Assembly (NCBI GenBank): GCA_016987375.1
Contig: PJRA01000493.1
Coordinates: forward strand, 1,334,461-1,344,655
Origin: Brachionus koreanus
Taxonomy: Eukaryota > Rotifera > Eurotatoria > Ploima > Brachionidae
DNA length: 10,195 nt
Direction: 5' to 3'
Shown here: positions 9,001 through 10,195 of the stretch, in pieces
Layout of the letters: each line of letters starts with the position of its first letter
Numbering within the stretch: position 1 is the stretch's first letter
Program-made: the position numbers and the translations under genes
Notes under the pieces: model-generated
What the model was told of the DNA's origin: nothing
Seen by the model: only the letters and a program-made list of their open reading frames with translations
The model's database searches: none

Positions 9001-9986
9001 TGGGGAATCACAAATTATACATAAATTGACGTAAGCCATTGAACCTGGGATCCTCTAAATTCTATTTTTAATAAAAAATAAATAATAAAATAAGGTTCTA
9101 TAAAACTTTACATTAGTCATTATAAAAGCAATGATCAAAATAGCATTATCAATTAAATAATGTGTAAAAAAAGATAGGTTAAAATGGCATGGAGAAATTA
9201 TTGTGAAAGAGAAAAATTGTGCTCTAGTAGTAGGTTGATCAAATTTAAGAAAATTAATTGATTAATTTAAGAATCTTATTTTAAAATTTTCCATTTTAAC
9301 ATGAACTTAATTTAGTATAATAAAACTAAGCCCATGCTTAAATCATGTTTAAATCGAAACTTAATAATTTTTTTCCCATATTTTTAATGAAATCAAACCA
9401 ATTTTTTTTCCAAAATTTTTAACCTAAATTTATCACATATAAATGAAATTAAAAAATGGCTTTTATTAACTAAGGATTTTGATTTTAATTATTTAGAAAA
9501 TGAATAAATTTTCACAGATTAAATTAAATTAAAATTTAAGCACGATCGTTTTTTTTTAATAAAATTTCTAATAATTATTATTCAAGCAAGACTGATTAGT
9601 TTTTTCTTTTAAAAATTCAAATTTTATATTTTAAATAAATAAAATAATAATTTTGTATTCTAGTCTGTTGCTATGAGTCAAGATGGTCAATTTTTGGTGT
9701 TGGGAGGTGAAAAAGGAATTGTCTACATTTATAGATCACATGATTTATCGTTGGCCTATACCTATCCGCAATGTGATGCGAGCATTCGATCATTAGTAGT
9801 GACTCAAGATCAAAAGTAATTAGTGAAATGAATTGAATTTTTTCTCAAATAAAATGTTTTGTTTTTTCAAGGTACATTGTAGCGGGTCTTTCGACAGGCT
9901 GTTTGATTGTCTTCAACGTTAATTTTAATTTAATAACTTATAGAAGAAAAACTGATGCATCAAATGTGAAGGAATCGAAAAATTAA
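1809..9986 (+). CDS. NBEA: Neurobeachin/LRBA-family BEACH protein, C-terminal ~1,215 residues, four exons
   Basis: The spliced gene joins 1809-3010, 5861-8041, 9664-9815 and 9872-9986. Its reading frame is continuous and ends in TAA at 9984-9986. Domain order (DUF1088, PH-like, BEACH, WD40) and many near-identical motifs, such as [29 protein letters not shown] and [20 protein letters not shown], place it in the neurobeachin/LRBA clade rather than with LYST, WDFY3 or NBEAL. From family knowledge these are very large cytosolic scaffolds, peripherally bound to Golgi and endosomal membranes. They sort receptors and synaptic cargo, and the PH and BEACH domains pack together as one unit. The N-terminal half, with the Con A-like and armadillo regions and the PKA anchor, is not in this window. 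Invertebrates usually have a single gene for NBEA plus LRBA, so the symbol is by orthology. The junction 3010/5861 restores the conserved DPK-VLAY site as DPN-LLAY. Confidence 0.95.
3124..3141. repeat. TTAG-type tetranucleotide 3' tail of LINE copy 1
   Basis: The plus strand reads TTAG three times, then CTAG and TT; on the element's own strand this is a CTAA-type run. It lies immediately beyond the short 3'UTR of the RT fragment. Short microsatellite tails instead of poly(A) are typical of CR1/L2-like and several other LINE clades, so it probably marks the true 3' end of the element. Confidence 0.65.
3124..3725 (-). mobile_element. Non-LTR retrotransposon 3' remnant, copy 1 (CR1/Jockey-like RT C-terminus)
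   Basis: Read on the minus strand, it carries the typical end of a LINE reverse-transcriptase ORF. A fragment like LKPKFFSIDKN (about 3710-3680) is followed after a frame break by KIEFAVQVWNPSIKM, ALEKIQERATKI and LSERQVRRDLIEMY (3669-3469). Frame breaks follow to RRDRSNIKKQLYENEQGK and LNRVVPQWNKLPDSV, with a stop at 3167-3169. About 25 bases after the stop the element ends in a short tetranucleotide tail (3124-3141). The 5' part is missing, as is usual for LINEs truncated during target-primed reverse transcription. Several frame breaks show it is dead. The superfamily is inferred from the RT C-terminal pattern; the clade (CR1, L2 or Jockey) is not resolved. Confidence 0.85.
3784..3897 (-). 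pseudogene. Unidentified 38-codon coding-like fragment with one TGA
   Basis: Between the two LINE copies, the minus strand from 3897 reads SDLEEKMRKEQSSTENILV, then a TGA at 3840-3838, then VNSGKIYQMDDQKLDSF and a TAA. The mixed, polar composition is less biased than neighbouring A/T-driven frames. It may be a decayed fragment of another element or gene, or chance. I recognise no family. Confidence 0.25.
4010..4770 (-). mobile_element. Non-LTR retrotransposon remnant, copy 2, heavily decayed
   Basis: On the minus strand, pieces of the same kind of RT appear in the correct order across several frames. MKFNESKCKLMYIGN lies near 4700. LGVMVNNTLKWNDQID lies near 4570-4520, where the usual LGV-x(4)-L-W motif sits. 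NPYLKKDIFRLDQVQREAAE, preceded by a TGA in place of Trp, lies near 4390-4330. LKEKRQRGDLIQFYKIHNK lies near 4250-4200. The last two blocks correspond to segments also present in copy 1, so this is a separate insertion and not its 5' continuation. The RT active-site region and everything upstream are absent. Boundaries are approximate; I see no clear target duplication. Confidence 0.75.
4843..5190. repeat. Degenerate tandem array, ~95-114-bp units
   Basis: A block GAGTTTAAACTAATTAAACT followed by GAA at 4843-4865 recurs with one mismatch at 4952-4974. Weaker versions follow at about 5047-5066 (GAGTTTATACCATTTTAAAC) and 5161-5185 (GAATTTGTACCAAATGTACT). The spacings are 109, 95 and 114 bases. 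Between the blocks the units share AATTAGT- and AAGGGA-like words. It looks like about 3.5 copies of a decayed minisatellite or satellite monomer. A 10-bp inverted repeat (5013-5022 with 5032-5041) lies inside. Confidence 0.55.
5296..5430. repeat. Array of ACACAAA-type motifs
   Basis: Variants of TCAACACAAA, TCATCACAAA and TCAGCACAAA recur six times. The clearest pair is CACAAAATTAAATCTTCTCA (from 5342) and CACAAAATTTTATCTTCTCA (from 5399), 57 bases apart, both continuing to a CACAAA. This is low-copy, diverged intronic sequence with no visible function. Confidence 0.5.
5861..8041 (+). CDS. NBEA: NBEA exon B: rest of PH-like domain, whole BEACH domain, first WD40 repeats
   Basis: The start is set by acceptor TTTAAAG at 5854-5860 and by homology: LLAYADNLHGKWHF follows DPN of exon A in phase 0. 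The PH-like part runs through FSRRYLLQN and ends near YGLPQNRHTSL. The BEACH domain spans roughly 6100-6960 (window residues about 480-765). It carries the family signatures [72 protein letters not shown] and [14 protein letters not shown]; no break or missing key motif is visible. After PPRSSPLS comes the WD40 part, interrupted by an Asn/Ser/Gln-rich insert at 7178-7369. WD40 units begin at GHYDLVTC (residue 972) and GHIRQIVG (1036). The exon ends with DIIY at 8041, before donor GTATGT. It is about 2.2 kb, long for a metazoan internal exon, and visibly richer in G+C than the flanking introns. Confidence 0.95.
8104..8186. repeat. GACTT/AAGTC-rich block with a perfect 28-bp palindrome
   Basis: GACTT or its complement AAGTC occurs seven times in 83 bases. 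GACTTGTA at 8104-8111 pairs with TACAAGTC at 8132-8139. Bases 8159-8186 form an uninterrupted palindrome centred on TTCGAA, each arm being GAATGACTTTTTTC. This could be the end of a DNA element, a decayed satellite, or a structure-forming site. I found no matching second terminus in the window. Confidence 0.7.
8301..8306 (-). terminator. AATAAA 60 bases past the nested candidate's stop
   Basis: TTTATT on the plus strand reads AATAAA on the minus strand, about 60 bases after the TAA at 8368-8366. It is well placed for polyadenylation of the antisense candidate, but chance occurrence is likely in sequence this AT-rich. Confidence 0.25.
8366..8752 (-). CDS. Candidate nested antisense small protein gene (two exons), unidentified
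   Basis: Within the host intron, the minus strand opens with ATG at 8752: MSSSVSILENQFNDTAENAE, then ELTKNLRSVSKVYEYLQE. This reads to a TGA at 8578-8576, giving 58 residues. A consensus donor GTGAGT at 8637-8632 and a strong acceptor TTTTTTTCAAG ending at 8500 define a 138-base intron. Splicing keeps the frame into KNGEMSGKIQLSDNEHSSHW, then ACPNECEKKKNFYCHFNQ, with TAA at 8368-8366. The spliced product would be 82 residues: a polar, helix-prone N-terminus and a Cys/His-containing C-terminus (CPNEC, YCH). AATAAA follows at 8306-8301. Residue composition is mixed, unlike the Lys/Asn/Phe/Ile bias of random frames here. I recognise no family. It could also be a decayed fragment of a mobile element; an 11-base A run at 8416-8406 is a likely frameshift site. 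Confidence 0.35.
9664..9815 (+). CDS. NBEA: NBEA exon C: penultimate WD40 repeat
   Basis: This 152-base exon follows acceptor TTCTAG at 9658-9663. It reads SVAMSQDGQFLVLGGEKG, then IVYIYRSHDLSLAYTYPQ, CDASIRSLVVTQDQ. This is a WD40 blade (DG turn, GG-x-x-G, strand d) and matches the neurobeachin tail AILLSSDGQNLVTGGDNG in register. Joining it in phase 0 to DIIY of exon B leaves no gap against the family alignment. It ends two bases into a Lys codon, at AA before donor GTAATT (9816). Without splicing the frame would stop at once (AAG TAA), which independently supports the donor. Confidence 0.92.
9816..9871 (+). other. 56-bp mini-intron of NBEA
   Basis: It starts GTAATT and ends TTTTTTCAAG. 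It interrupts a Lys codon (phase 2) inside the last WD40 region, and its removal restores a homologous frame. It is far shorter than the other placed introns (2,850 and 1,622 bp). Confidence 0.9.
9872..9986 (+). CDS. NBEA: NBEA exon D: terminal WD40 repeat and C-terminus
   Basis: The terminal exon begins after acceptor TTTTTTCAAG (9862-9871). Its first G completes the Lys codon. It then encodes YIVAGLSTGCLIVFNVNFN, matching the conserved end of neurobeachin (LITGMASGSIVAFNIDFN). After a short basic tail (YRRKTDASNVKESKN) it stops at TAA, 9984-9986. The tail replaces the vertebrate WHYEHQNRY ending and appears lineage-specific. The last blade would close the C-terminal propeller. Confidence 0.93.
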
Positions 9987-10195
9987 ATTAAATAAATCAA
10001 AATAATTGTCTTACTCAGCTTTCTGATCCATGATTTTATTTTTCTAAATTAGAGTTTGAAAATATCTATTTTTTGTTTTTAACCTAATTATTTTTTTTTT
10101 AAGAAAAGAAATTATTAATAGATAAATTGCATTTTTTTAGTTTTTTGATAATCTTCTTATAATTTTGTCAATTTTTTTTATTTAGATATAGTATG
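9987..10195. other. 3' flank of NBEA, AT-rich
   Basis: Apart from the AATAAA at 9991-9996 it holds only A/T runs. No further exon, RNA gene or repeat is visible before the window ends. Confidence 0.6.
9991..9996 (+). terminator. Polyadenylation signal AATAAA of NBEA
   Basis: A canonical AATAAA lies only five bases after the TAA stop. If it is used, cleavage 10-30 bases later would give a 3'UTR of roughly 25-40 bases. The sequence is AT-rich, so chance AATAAA motifs are common and other sites could be used. Confidence 0.5.

Larger units (their letters stand above)
8042..9663 (+). other. 1,622-bp NBEA intron hosting a palindrome block and an antisense small-gene candidate
   Basis: It runs from donor GTATGT to acceptor TTCTAG and is phase 0 within the WD40 region. 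Near its 5' end is the GACTT/AAGTC block with a 28-bp palindrome (8104-8186). At 8366-8752 is a minus-strand coding-like stretch. From about 8800 to 9663 I see only A/T-rich sequence with no gene, RNA or clear repeat. Confidence 0.88.

Noticed and set aside
9030..9060. tRNA-like B box (AGGTTCAATGGC on the minus strand)
   Set aside because: The flanking bases do not pair as a T stem, and no A box or acceptor stem is present; not a tRNA or a clear tRNA-derived SINE.

Overview
This is AT-rich metazoan nuclear DNA. It holds the 3' end of one spliced plus-strand gene, the neurobeachin/LRBA orthologue (Drosophila rugose, C. elegans sel-2), a large BEACH-domain scaffold for membrane traffic. Four exons can be placed by protein homology plus GT/AG splice sites: 1809-3010, 5861-8041, 9664-9815 and 9872-9986. 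They encode about 1,215 residues ending in TAA, with an AATAAA five bases later. In order the protein has a Ser/Gln/Asn-rich linker, the neurobeachin-specific DUF1088 region, the PH-like domain, the BEACH domain, an unusual Asn/Ser/Gln-rich insert, and C-terminal WD40 repeats. The N-terminal half (more than 1,500 residues in relatives) lies upstream of the window.

Layout: 1-1808 is non-coding, probably the 3' part of an upstream intron, and carries a short element with inverted termini (646-881). The 2,850-bp intron 3011-5860 holds two 5'-truncated, decayed copies of a CR1/Jockey-like non-LTR retrotransposon, both on the minus strand (about 3124-3725 and 4010-4770). It also holds a degenerate tandem array of about 110-bp units (4843-5190) and an array of ACACAAA-type motifs (5296-5430). 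The 1,622-bp intron 8042-9663 starts with a GACTT/AAGTC-rich block containing a perfect 28-bp palindrome. It also holds a minus-strand candidate nested gene (8752 to 8366) with an in-frame two-exon structure and a downstream AATAAA. The last intron is only 56 bp. 9987-10195 is AT-rich 3' flank.

Organism: an animal, because the neurobeachin match is close and the introns are spliceosomal. The very AT-rich non-coding DNA next to GC-richer exons, and the LINE remnants, would fit a rotifer, a cnidarian or another AT-rich invertebrate, but I cannot assign a phylum. The best candidate for something undescribed is the antisense nested small gene in the third placed intron. The rest is a conserved gene with repeat-laden introns.
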